The translations under genes were made by a program, and so were the position numbers. 12,669 nt of DNA from DASYVD01 sp050693035 (GTDB taxonomy: Bacteria > Actinomycetota > UBA4738 > CALAEC01): assembly GCA_050693035.1 (NCBI GenBank), contig JBOGWB010000064.1:1-12669 (forward strand), given 5' to 3'. Every line of letters begins with the position of its first letter. The first letter of the stretch is position 1. Below the pieces are notes generated by a model, which did not search any database, had not been told where the DNA came from, and was given only the letters and a program-made list of their open reading frames with translations. Of this stretch, positions 1 to 6,584 are shown piece after piece.

Positions 1-147
1 CGCATGAAGGACGGAACGGAGATTGAGTTTGGCCCAGGGGAGATCGGAGTGATCGACCCCGGGCACGATGCATGGGTCGTTGGTGATGAACCCTGCGCTT
101 TCGTCGACTTCGCTGAGGTCGTGAGACTGGCAAGCGGCCAAACGTAG
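1..147 (+). CDS. Cupin-domain protein, C-terminal end (partial)
   Basis: The first 48 codons are in frame from base 1 and stop at TAG 145-147; the gene begins before the window. The visible part reads like the second half of a small cupin barrel: a DGTEIEFGPGE segment, then the turn IDPGHDAWVVGDEP with the His expected in cupin motif 2, then a short tail. This DGTE...GPG...PPGHDAWV pattern is familiar from small actinobacterial and proteobacterial cupins of unknown substrate. The metal ligands of motif 1 are outside the window, so catalytic competence cannot be judged. No obvious terminator follows the stop. Family call is fairly secure, function unknown. Confidence 0.7.
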   Translation, partial: RMKDGTEIEFGPGEIGVIDPGHDAWVVGDEPCAFVDFAEVVRLASGQT

Positions 148-481
148 TGCTGCGACCCGTCCATGCAGGCAGATCCGGTTCGTCTCGCCAAGGCCGAATC
201 GAAGAAACGGGGAACTTCACGAGCCGTTGCGGACCACGATCGCGGTTCGTCAGACCGCTCACCGATTGAGGGCTATTGAGCTACCCTCCAAGGCTGAGTT
301 GCTTGGGCGGTTCGCGCACCCTTCCTTCCAGACCACCGGCAAGAGTCCTGGTAGAGGTGGCCTTTCCTTCCGGGTGAACCGAATGACCCGTTTGAGTCGA
401 ATACGCAGGTGGGCTGTATGCGGCGGCAACCGCAGCCCGAGTCTGACGGACCCTTTGCCGTCCGGAAGGAGGGGAGGAGCC
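148..481. other. 334-base intergenic region upstream of the BNR-repeat gene
   Basis: No convincing gene lies here. The forward frame stays open back to 227, but that extension has no ribosome site, lacks family similarity, and would put about 85 unrelated residues ahead of a good signal peptide. A weak promoter-like pair (TTGAGT 392-397, TGTATG 415-420, spacer 17) sits about 60 bases before the start at 482. A small hairpin (GACGG 445-449 with CCGTC 458-462) lies just before the purine-rich ribosome site at 466-477. Nothing else stands out. Confidence 0.5.
392..420 (+). promoter_or_regulatory. Weak sigma-70-like promoter candidate for the BNR-repeat gene
   Basis: TTGAGT and TGTATG are separated by 17 bases. 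The -35 matches four of six consensus bases and the -10 only three of six. Its position, about 60 bases ahead of the chosen start at 482, is plausible. A match this weak can occur by chance in any region of this size. Confidence 0.2.
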
Positions 482-2020
482 ATGCGGAAAGCCTTCGTCC
501 TTATGACGCTCTTCGCAGTGGTGGTGTTCGGACTTGGACCCGCCTCGGCGGGACCGATGTCCACGACGGCGGTGACCCAGGTCTCGGGCACCAGTCTGTT
601 CTCTGGGTGCGTCGCGGACCACGTGGCCGGTCAGACGGGGACGGTCTTCCACGACAGCGAGGTCGAGCCGTGGATCGACGTCAACCCGACGAACCCGGAC
701 AACATCGTGGGCATCTGGCAGCAGGACCGCTGGTCGAACGGCGGCGCCAGAGGAACCGTCGCCGGCGTGACCTTGGACGGCGGATCCACATGGGCGGAGT
801 CCATCATCCCCGGGGTCTCGAAGTGCTCTGGCGGCATCTACGACCGCTCCACCGACCCGTGGTTGTCGTTCTCACCCAACGGGAGGGTCCATCAGCTCGC
901 GCTCTCGTTCAACGACGTCCAGGAGCCATTCGTGGAAGGCGAGGGAGGCGACTTCGACCACGCGCTGCTCGCGAGCTTCTCCGACAACGGCGGGCTGACC
1001 TGGACCGAGCCGGTCGAGGTCATCAGGGACCTCGATGCCAACGTCTTCAACGACAAGCAGACCATCACTGCCGATCCGCACGACTCCGACTTCGTGTACG
1101 GAGTGTGGGACCGGCTCATCTTCCCCCCCAGTGAGCGAGCCAGCGTGATCTCCGGGTTCGTGACAGCCGCATTCCGCGGCCCGGCCTGGTTCGCCCGGAC
1201 GACCGACGGCGGGGAGACCTGGGAGCCGGCGCGTCAGATCTTCGACCCTGGCCAGAACAGCCAGACGATCGCCAACCAGATCGCGGTTCTGCCGGACGGG
1301 GACCTGGTGAACCTATTCACGCTCATCACCTTGAGAGGGGGTACGTTCCCGAAGGGTGAGCTCTTCACCGCGTCCGTGATCCGGTCGGAAGACCGCGGCG
1401 TCACCTGGGGTCCTCGGGCCCGGAGCGGGAAGATCACCCCCATCCGGATCAGCCCGATGCGAACGATCGGCGTCGAAGACCCGGACACGGGCGAGCCGCA
1501 CCGCACGGGCGACATCATCCCCGACATCGCCGTCGATATGGAGAGCGGCAACCTCTACGCCGTCTGGCAGGATGCCCGGTTCAATAACATGCAGGCGGAC
1601 GCCATCGCTTTCTCCCAGTCCACCGACGGCGGGTTTACGTGGTCGGCGCCGATCAAGGTGAACAAGACCCCCACGGACATCGCCATCGAGAACCAGCAGG
1701 CCTGGACGGCCTCGGTCCATGTAGCTGACGACGGGACGGTGGGTGTCACCTACTACGACTTCCGCAACAACACCGCTGCGGGCGGCACCGACACCGACCA
1801 CTGGCTGGTCCACTGCCATGGGGACTGCACGGAGCCGGCAAACTGGTCCGAGAACCATGTGGCCGGGCCGTTCGACAGCCGCCAGGCTCCGGTGGCCCTA
1901 GGATTCTTCCTTGGTGACTACGTCGGCCTGGACAACGTGGAGAACACCTTCACCCCGTTCTTCACCCAGACGACAGCCACTGACCCGGCGAACGAGTACT
2001 ACGCGGAGGTCTCCCCCTAG
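482..2020 (+). CDS. Secreted BNR/Asp-box repeat protein (sialidase-fold, exo-alpha-sialidase-like)
   Basis: The protein has 512 residues from ATG 482, chosen because AAGGAGGGGAGG lies at 466-477 and the product then begins with a clear Sec signal peptide: MRK, a hydrophobic core at 5-19, and an ASA cleavage site near residue 23. Five Asp-box motifs (S/T-x-D-x-G-x-T-W) are visible: TLDGGSTW 97-104, SDNGGLTW 167-174, TTDGGETW 240-247, SEDRGVTW 302-309 and STDGGFTW 380-387. Each normally marks a turn in a beta-propeller blade, so a five- or six-bladed propeller outside the cell is expected. I see no clear sialidase arginine triad or FRIP motif, so an enzymatic role is not shown; many such actinobacterial proteins are uncharacterised. 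There is no C-terminal membrane anchor or sorting signal. The gene appears monocistronic, ending in a terminator at 2041-2075. Confidence 0.85.
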   Translation: MRKAFVLMTLFAVVVFGLGPASAGPMSTTAVTQVSGTSLFSGCVADHVAGQTGTVFHDSEVEPWIDVNPTNPDNIVGIWQQDRWSNGGARGTVAGVTLDGGSTWAESIIPGVSKCSGGIYDRSTDPWLSFSPNGRVHQLALSFNDVQEPFVEGEGGDFDHALLASFSDNGGLTWTEPVEVIRDLDANVFNDKQTITADPHDSDFVYGVWDRLIFPPSERASVISGFVTAAFRGPAWFARTTDGGETWEPARQIFDPGQNSQTIANQIAVLPDGDLVNLFTLITLRGGTFPKGELFTASVIRSEDRGVTWGPRARSGKITPIRISPMRTIGVEDPDTGEPHRTGDIIPDIAVDMESGNLYAVWQDARFNNMQADAIAFSQSTDGGFTWSAPIKVNKTPTDIAIENQQAWTASVHVADDGTVGVTYYDFRNNTAAGGTDTDHWLVHCHGDCTEPANWSENHVAGPFDSRQAPVALGFFLGDYVGLDNVENTFTPFFTQTTATDPANEYYAEVSP

Positions 2021-2040
2021 ACGAGGCTCCCAGGAGACAG

Positions 2041-2075
2041 CCGGCCGCCCTCCCGTGGGCGGCCGGAGGTCTTTT
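2041..2075 (+). terminator. Rho-independent terminator after the BNR-repeat gene
   Basis: A perfect 10-bp inverted repeat (CCGGCCGCCC 2041-2050, GGGCGGCCGG 2057-2066) encloses the six-base loop TCCCGT. It is followed by AGG and TCTTTT at 2070-2075. It begins 20 bases after the stop of the secreted protein. The U-tract is short, but the stem is very stable. Confidence 0.85.
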
Positions 2076-2208
2076 CGGAGAGCGTTCAGCAGCTGCCCGC
2101 GGTTCGCACATCCTCGCGCCACCTCGACCAGCCGAGAAGCAGGGCAATCGAGCGGCTTCGCGGAAACTCGATAGCATGGAGATTCACCGATCTCCGAGAG
2201 GAGGACCC

Positions 2209-2994
2209 ATGACCGAAGCCACGTGGTACAGCCAGGGCGCGTTCTGCTGGGCAGAGCTGGCCACCACGGACACCGACCGAGCCAAGGCCTTCTACCAGCA
2301 GGTCTTCGGGCTCGACGTCGAGGACACCTCCATCCCCGGCGGCACGTACTCCCAGTTCGTCAAGAACGGCAAGTACGTGGCCGGCCTGGCGGAGCAGCAG
2401 GAGCAGGAGCGGGAGCAGGGCATCCCGCCGCACTGGAACACCTACATCTCGGTGGAGGACGCGGAGCTCACCTCCAAGGAAGCGGAGCGGCTCGGCGGGA
2501 CCATCGTCGCACCGGCGTTCGATGTGCTGGAGAGCGGGCGGATGTCCGTCGTGTTCGACCCGACGGGCGCTGCGATCGGCTTCTGGCAGGCGAAGGACCA
2601 CATCGGCGCGCAGGTCTACGCCGAGGAGGGCACCATCACCTGGTGGGAGCTGATAACCCCGGACCCCAGGCGAGCTGTCGAGTTCTACACCGAGCTGTTC
2701 GGCTACGGCACGGAGGACTTCCCGGTCCAGCAGGGGACCTACACCATGCTGCAGCACAGGGGCGAGAACGCCGCCGGAGTGATGCCCGCTCCCCAGCCCG
2801 AGATCCCCGCGGCGTGGACGCCGTACTTCCACGTGGCCGACGTGGATGCCGCGCTCGACAGGGCCACCGGCCTCGGGGCCACGGCGATGATGCCCGTCAC
2901 CGAAGCGGAAGGAGTGGGGCGTTTCAGCTGGATCACCGATCCGCAGGGCGCGGTCATCGCGTTCATCCAGCCGGCGCCGCGGTCACAGCGGTAG
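2209..2994 (+). CDS. VOC family protein with two glyoxalase-fold domains
   Basis: The protein has 261 residues. ATG 2209 is preferred over the in-frame ATG 2176 because GAGAGGAGG sits just ahead of it (about 2196-2204) and the family begins at this point. Two tandem VOC domains are visible. Domain 1 is at about 10-127: FCWAEL, TDTDRAKAFY, then FDPTGAAIGFWQ. Domain 2 is at about 140-255: ITWWELIT, DPRRAVEFY, FHVADVD, then ITDPQGAVIAFIQ. This arrangement is common in actinobacterial proteins annotated as VOC or hydroxylase-like, probably cytosolic; no signal peptide is seen. The substrate (ring cleavage, glyoxal, drug binding) cannot be inferred. Domain 1 ends in W where many metal-binding relatives have a Glu ligand, so metal binding is uncertain. 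The gene stands alone, facing the mmcQ-like gene. Confidence 0.88.
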   Translation: MTEATWYSQGAFCWAELATTDTDRAKAFYQQVFGLDVEDTSIPGGTYSQFVKNGKYVAGLAEQQEQEREQGIPPHWNTYISVEDAELTSKEAERLGGTIVAPAFDVLESGRMSVVFDPTGAAIGFWQAKDHIGAQVYAEEGTITWWELITPDPRRAVEFYTELFGYGTEDFPVQQGTYTMLQHRGENAAGVMPAPQPEIPAAWTPYFHVADVDAALDRATGLGATAMMPVTEAEGVGRFSWITDPQGAVIAFIQPAPRSQR

Positions 2995-3002
2995 CCGAAG
3001 TT

Positions 3003-3020
3003 CCCGGCCCGGGCGCCGGG
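3003..3020. terminator. GC hairpin between convergent genes, weak terminator candidate
   Basis: CCCGGC (3003-3008) and GCCGGG (3015-3020) can pair around the loop CCGGGC. It lies in the 42-base gap between the convergent VOC and MmcQ/YjbR genes. There is no T-tract on either side, so intrinsic termination is doubtful. Confidence 0.25.
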
Positions 3021-3036
3021 CGGCTGGACTGCCGTC

Positions 3037-3405
3037 TCAGCCGGAGGAGTGCTCGCTGAGCGTCGCCACCAGGTTCTTGGGCGCGACCCTGCGGTAGCTC
3101 TCCTCGACCCAGTCCTTCAGGACCGCGAGCGGCGGGGTGGTGTCGCGGAACGGGATCGTGACCCACCCCGCTCGCCCGAGGCCGTAGCCGGTGGGTTCGG
3201 CGCCCGGGACCGCGAGGGCCTGCTCGAGCGACTCGTCGAGCTTGACGGTCATCGCCAGCTCCGAGGAGTCCTCGATACCGAGGAAGACGAAGATCTTCTT
3301 GCCCACCTTGACCACGTCCTCCTCCCAGGGGTGGTCCTCCCAGGCGCCGGGCAACCCGAGCGCGTAGGCCAACACCTGTCGTCGAGTGGCTCGCGGCCGA
3401 GTCAT
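3037..3405 (-). CDS. MmcQ/YjbR family protein
   Basis: The protein has 122 residues and fills the usual length of the family (about 110-125). Family features seen: an N-terminal helix with ALGLPGAWEDHPW at about 15-27; VVKVGKKIFVFLG at about 31-43; then LAMTVKLDES; a central GYGLGRAGWVTIPF region at about 73-86; and a closing WVEESYRRVAPKNL. Members have a CyaY-like fold and a double-wing, MotA-type surface suggesting DNA binding, but no biochemical role is firmly known. The ATG at 3405 overlaps the TGA of the upstream alkB-like gene (ATGA, 3402-3405), so translation is probably coupled. A CGGAG lies a few bases upstream inside alkB. The pairing suggests a nucleic-acid repair setting, which is inference. 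Confidence 0.88.
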   Translation of the reverse strand: MTRPRATRRQVLAYALGLPGAWEDHPWEEDVVKVGKKIFVFLGIEDSSELAMTVKLDESLEQALAVPGAEPTGYGLGRAGWVTIPFRDTTPPLAVLKDWVEESYRRVAPKNLVATLSEHSSG

Positions 3406-4064
3406 CGGGTCTCCGTCCCCTTGTGGGCGTACGCGGCGCGATCCATACCGTGTCGGTAGGCCAGGCTGATCCGGGGTCCGGCATGCGCCACCTTGGGGAC
3501 GCTGTGCTCCCAGTCTCGCTGGGTCCTGCCTCCGGTGACCAGGAGGTCACCTCGCTCGGGCAGGAATGCCCGCGACGTGCCCCCGCCCTTCGGTCGAAGC
3601 AGGAACCTCCGCGGTTCTCCAAGGGAGAGGAGCGCCACGACCGGGTCCTCGATCGCTTCCTCTATGCGGTCCGCGTGCCACGCGACGCTGTCGCGGCCGT
3701 CGCGGTAGAGGTTGAATCCGACAGAGTCGAACTCGCGCCCGTAGTGTTCCGACAGGGCCAACCTGATCTCCTCCAGTACCGGGGGATCGAGGGGCTCCCC
3801 CGACTCCGCGGACCAGGGAGCCGTGAGGCGTGGCTCATCGACCCGCTGGTCGTAAATCCGCCGGGACCGTTGCTGCCACTGCCGGGTATCCAGGATGACC
3901 TCGAATAGCTGGTCGGCTCCGGAAAGCCATCCCGGGACGTGATCAACCCACGAGCGTTCAGCGAGCTGTATCCGACGCAGCCGCGAGAAGGATCGATCGA
4001 CCCCGATGGTCTCGATCGTGGAGAAGAGAGACGGCTGCCACGTTAGGGAAGGGGAAGACGACAT
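3402..4064 (-). CDS. AlkB-type Fe(II)/2-oxoglutarate-dependent DNA repair dioxygenase
   Basis: The protein has 220 residues, ATG 4064. It should remove alkyl lesions such as 1-methyladenine and 3-methylcytosine from nucleic acid by oxidative demethylation. The full active-site set is present: FNLYRDGRDSVAWHAD with iron ligands H130 and D132, third ligand H187 in DWEHSVPK, and the 2-oxoglutarate arginines R198 and R204 in RISLAYR. The YRDGxDxVxWHxD segment is closer to the ALKBH2/ALKBH3-like branch than to E. coli AlkB, whose arginine motif is RxNxTxR. No signal peptide or membrane segment, so it is cytosolic. It is overlapped by the MmcQ/YjbR gene downstream and lies 38 bases after the fusion gene upstream. 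A dyad at 4073-4088 is just ahead of its start. No Ada gene accompanies it. Confidence 0.92.
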   Translation of the reverse strand: MSSSPSLTWQPSLFSTIETIGVDRSFSRLRRIQLAERSWVDHVPGWLSGADQLFEVILDTRQWQQRSRRIYDQRVDEPRLTAPWSAESGEPLDPPVLEEIRLALSEHYGREFDSVGFNLYRDGRDSVAWHADRIEEAIEDPVVALLSLGEPRRFLLRPKGGGTSRAFLPERGDLLVTGGRTQRDWEHSVPKVAHAGPRISLAYRHGMDRAAYAHKGTETR

Positions 4065-4072
4065 CGTCCCCA

Positions 4073-4088
4073 GTGTAGGTCACCACAC
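4073..4088 (-). promoter_or_regulatory. Operator-like dyad just upstream of the alkB-like gene
   Basis: Plus-strand bases GTGTAGGT (4073-4080) and ACCACAC (4082-4088) form an imperfect palindrome around one central base, with one extra base in the left arm. The centre is too small for an RNA hairpin, so it would act as DNA, for example as a repressor site about 9 bases from the alkB start. It does not resemble a LexA box known to me. Chance is possible. Confidence 0.25.
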
Positions 4089-4102
4089 GATGACGGAATC
4101 GC

Positions 4103-5398
4103 TCAGCACTGGTCTTCGACGTCCACGGCCCGGTCCGCAGCAAGTCCGCGCCCGCCGACCCGCTCCACCTCGGTATCCATCACGGCGCGGAACTCCGCGG
4201 CGAGGGCGTCCAGCTCCGCCACGAGCTGAGGGAACGGCAGGTCGCTCCCTGCGAGCGAGGCTGCTTCGGCGCGGATGTCGGACACCGTCTGCTGGCCTTC
4301 TGGAGTGAGGCGGACCGGGCCACCGGTGGAGATCACGTACTGCCACGCGTAGGCGAGGGTCTGGCACCGCGTGCAGTTCTCGTTCACCGCCACCGCGGCG
4401 TTCCGGGGCGAGGCGTAGCTCGGGTTGCTCGTGATGACGACCGACTGGAGCGCCACCGCCACGGTCCGGCAGTCGGTGCAGCTCGCTCTGGCGCTGGCCA
4501 GGTTCTCGGGGACGACGGAGGGCCCGGCGGCGTGTCCCATCATGACGCCAGAGCGTCCCACGGTCCGGCCGTCGGTCTCGTTGATGGCGATGACCAGGTT
4601 CTTGCCGCCCGAGCCCTCCTGGGCATGTATCCCGCCGGACGGAGTGACGAAGACGGCGAGCGAGATCGCGATCGCGCCCAGGATCCGGCGCCACCGAAGG
4701 CCCCGTCTCCTCCGTCGCTTCCCGGGGGCCGCCAAAGGAAGTGCCGAAGGCAGGATGGTGCCTGCCGTGGGCGACGGAGTCGGCGAGGTCGAGGGAGACG
4801 GCTCGGGCGAGGTCGGGTCGGGAGACGGCTCCGATGGACTCGGGGAGGACGGCGACCCGACGGTGACGCTCTGCTGAGCGGGGCTCGGTGCGGGGTCGCT
4901 GGCCACGGAGGCGACGAGCTCGTAGGAGCCCGTCTCGACGGGAAGCGTGTCGTCGAGCGTGAAGCTGAAGGATTCGCCGGCCGCCAGTTCCTCGTTCCGT
5001 ATCGCCTGGGTGAAGAACTGGCCCTCGCTCCAACGGTACTTCTCCTGGCCTCCCTGGAGCAGAACAACGTCGCCGTTCTGACCCGAATTGAACGTCAACG
5101 TGACGGCTTCCTGGGACACGTTCGTCACGGTGAAGTCCCACGCCACCGGAGCCTCGGGCTGGAGGGGGTCGGGACGAAAACCAAAGTCGAGTGACAGTTC
5201 CTCGTCTCCTTCAGCCGGGGTCGAGCCGGAAGGCGACGGAGAAGCCGCAACGGCGGGGCCGGGGGCGCACTCTCCGGAGGCGAAGAACGGGGCATCCCCC
5301 TGGACCGCCCAGGCCCCCAGGTAGGCCAAGGCGACGAGCGGGGCCACCGTGAGGGCAACCGGCGTGCGGAACCAGCGTTGGAGGGAGGAGAGCTCCAC
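4103..5398 (-). CDS. Two-part exported protein: BsuPI-like domain, Pro/Ser linker, second hydrophobic segment, paired-CxxC domain
   Basis: The protein has 431 residues from GTG 5398; an in-frame TTG at 5431 would add 11 residues. GTG is preferred because the product then starts with a short charged end and a membrane segment (about 13-32). Next comes a BsuPI-like beta-domain at about 66-168 (LSLDFGF, WDFTVTNVSQEAVTLTFNSGQ, GSYELVASV), a family named after an intracellular proteinase inhibitor of Bacillus. A Ser/Pro linker follows at 183-212, then a basic patch KRRRRRGLRWRR at 227-238, then a second hydrophobic segment (239-258) ending in an AQ site like a signal peptide. The last part (about 266-420) carries CTDC 307-310 with TVAVALQ, and CTRC 342-345 with QTLAYAWQ. 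I recall this paired-CxxC region from actinobacterial proteins, some annotated as putative peptide zinc metalloprotease; no HExxH is present here. The disulfide or metal role is unknown. The order looks like two genes fused without a stop. It lies 72 bases after the sulfite-oxidase-like gene. Confidence 0.75.
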   Translation of the reverse strand: MELSSLQRWFRTPVALTVAPLVALAYLGAWAVQGDAPFFASGECAPGPAVAASPSPSGSTPAEGDEELSLDFGFRPDPLQPEAPVAWDFTVTNVSQEAVTLTFNSGQNGDVVLLQGGQEKYRWSEGQFFTQAIRNEELAAGESFSFTLDDTLPVETGSYELVASVASDPAPSPAQQSVTVGSPSSPSPSEPSPDPTSPEPSPSTSPTPSPTAGTILPSALPLAAPGKRRRRRGLRWRRILGAIAISLAVFVTPSGGIHAQEGSGGKNLVIAINETDGRTVGRSGVMMGHAAGPSVVPENLASARASCTDCRTVAVALQSVVITSNPSYASPRNAAVAVNENCTRCQTLAYAWQYVISTGGPVRLTPEGQQTVSDIRAEAASLAGSDLPFPQLVAELDALAAEFRAVMDTEVERVGGRGLAADRAVDVEDQC

Positions 5399-5470
5399 GT
5401 ACCGGCCATACCCGAGGCCGCAGGACGCCAAACGGTCGGGCCACCGACGGGGTCCGGAGACGCCGGGCGA

Positions 5471-6535
5471 TCACCGGACGGTGACGGCGACTTCCTGCAC
5501 GAGGTTGTTTCCCATGCCCTGCTGGTTCCAGGGCTGCTTCTCCGGTTGGACGTTGCCGTCGGCGTCGGTCGCCCGGCACGCGAGGACGTGCTCGCCGGGG
5601 GTCGCGCTCCAGTCGAACGTCCAGCCGCGCCATGCCCACTCGCCGAGCGGGTCGTCGAGCTTGGCGTCCTCCCACGCCCCGTCCACCCCGACCTCGACCC
5701 GCTCCACGGGCGCCGTACCGCTCCAGGCCCGGCCGCGCAGGGTCACCGGTCCCGCGTCGACGAAGCGCCGGCGGGTGAAGAAATCGGGGATCCCCGGAGG
5801 GATCATGAGCGCGCGAACCCGGATGCGATCCACCGGCTCACCGGGGTCCTCGTCCGCCTGGACGTACCGATACGCCTCGGCCTGCTGGTACCCGGCGAAC
5901 GGTTCGGTGACGGCGTCGATGCGTCCCAGCCACTTCACGCTGGTCATCCCGTACCATCCCGGCACCAGGAGGCGGAGGGGGAACCCGTGCTGCGGCTCGA
6001 GCGGCTGCCCGTTCATCTCGTAGGCCAGGAGCACCTCCGGCCGGATGGCCTCCGCCACCGGCAGGCTTCGCGCGTAGTCTTGCTCGACCTCGCCCTGGAC
6101 GCCGCGGTCCGCTCCGGTGAAGACGATCTCCACGGTCCCCGGCTCGAGCCCGGCGTCCTCGAGCACGCCGGCCAGGGGTGTGCCGGTCCATTCCGCGGTC
6201 CCGATGGCCTCCACCAGCCACGGCTGGCTGAGCGGCCGCGGCTCGAGCCGGGCCCGCCCGTTACCGGCGCATTCCATCGTCACCGCGATCGTGCGGGCCG
6301 GACGGGATCGGATGTCCTCGAGGGTCAATGACGCCGGAGTGCGTACGTTGCCGCCCACCTGGAGCTGCCACGTCGCGGGGTCGATGGCCGGGATGTCGAA
6401 GTGAACCAGGATGTAATGCATGCCTGTCGGCGTGAGCTCGTACCGAAGCCCTTCCAGGGGCATCCCGCCATTCCGCGTGGCCAGCTGGAGCTCCTCGAAC
6501 GTGATGCCCTGGCCCGGTTCTGCGAGCTCGGTCAC
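5471..6535 (-). CDS. Sulfite oxidase-fold molybdopterin-dependent oxidoreductase
   Basis: The protein has 354 residues from GTG 6535. It should bind molybdenum cofactor and oxidise or reduce a small substrate; sulfite is the family archetype but not shown here. The Moco domain spans about 40-235: DIPAIDPATWQLQVGG, MECAGNGR with the Mo-ligand Cys at 89, WTGTPLAGVL, and HGFPLRLLVPGWYGMTSVKW at 183-202. A Mo-co dimerisation domain follows (about 240-354, WSGTAPVERVEVGVDGAW). There is no Tat twin-arginine signal, no membrane segment and no cytochrome b5 domain, so it is probably cytosolic and needs a separate electron acceptor, not found in the window. The start has no ribosome site (upstream is CTTCCTTCC), so it may be leaderless or translated by read-through from the metallopeptidase gene 49 bases upstream. 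No Moco-biosynthesis gene is nearby. Confidence 0.9.
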   Translation of the reverse strand: MTELAEPGQGITFEELQLATRNGGMPLEGLRYELTPTGMHYILVHFDIPAIDPATWQLQVGGNVRTPASLTLEDIRSRPARTIAVTMECAGNGRARLEPRPLSQPWLVEAIGTAEWTGTPLAGVLEDAGLEPGTVEIVFTGADRGVQGEVEQDYARSLPVAEAIRPEVLLAYEMNGQPLEPQHGFPLRLLVPGWYGMTSVKWLGRIDAVTEPFAGYQQAEAYRYVQADEDPGEPVDRIRVRALMIPPGIPDFFTRRRFVDAGPVTLRGRAWSGTAPVERVEVGVDGAWEDAKLDDPLGEWAWRGWTFDWSATPGEHVLACRATDADGNVQPEKQPWNQQGMGNNLVQEVAVTVR

Positions 6536-6584
6536 GGAAGGAAGTCTGCCACGGCCCGGCTGGCCGCACCAACGGGGGCCGGAC

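Noticed and set aside
227..481. N-terminal extension of the BNR-repeat frame back to 227
   Set aside because: It would bury a good signal peptide behind 85 unrelated residues, and the strong ribosome site is at 466-477.
4080..5141. 353-codon minus-strand frame parallel to the fusion gene
   Set aside because: Arg/Pro/Gly-rich with no domain; the neighbouring frame encodes a recognisable BsuPI-like domain, linker and CxxC motifs.
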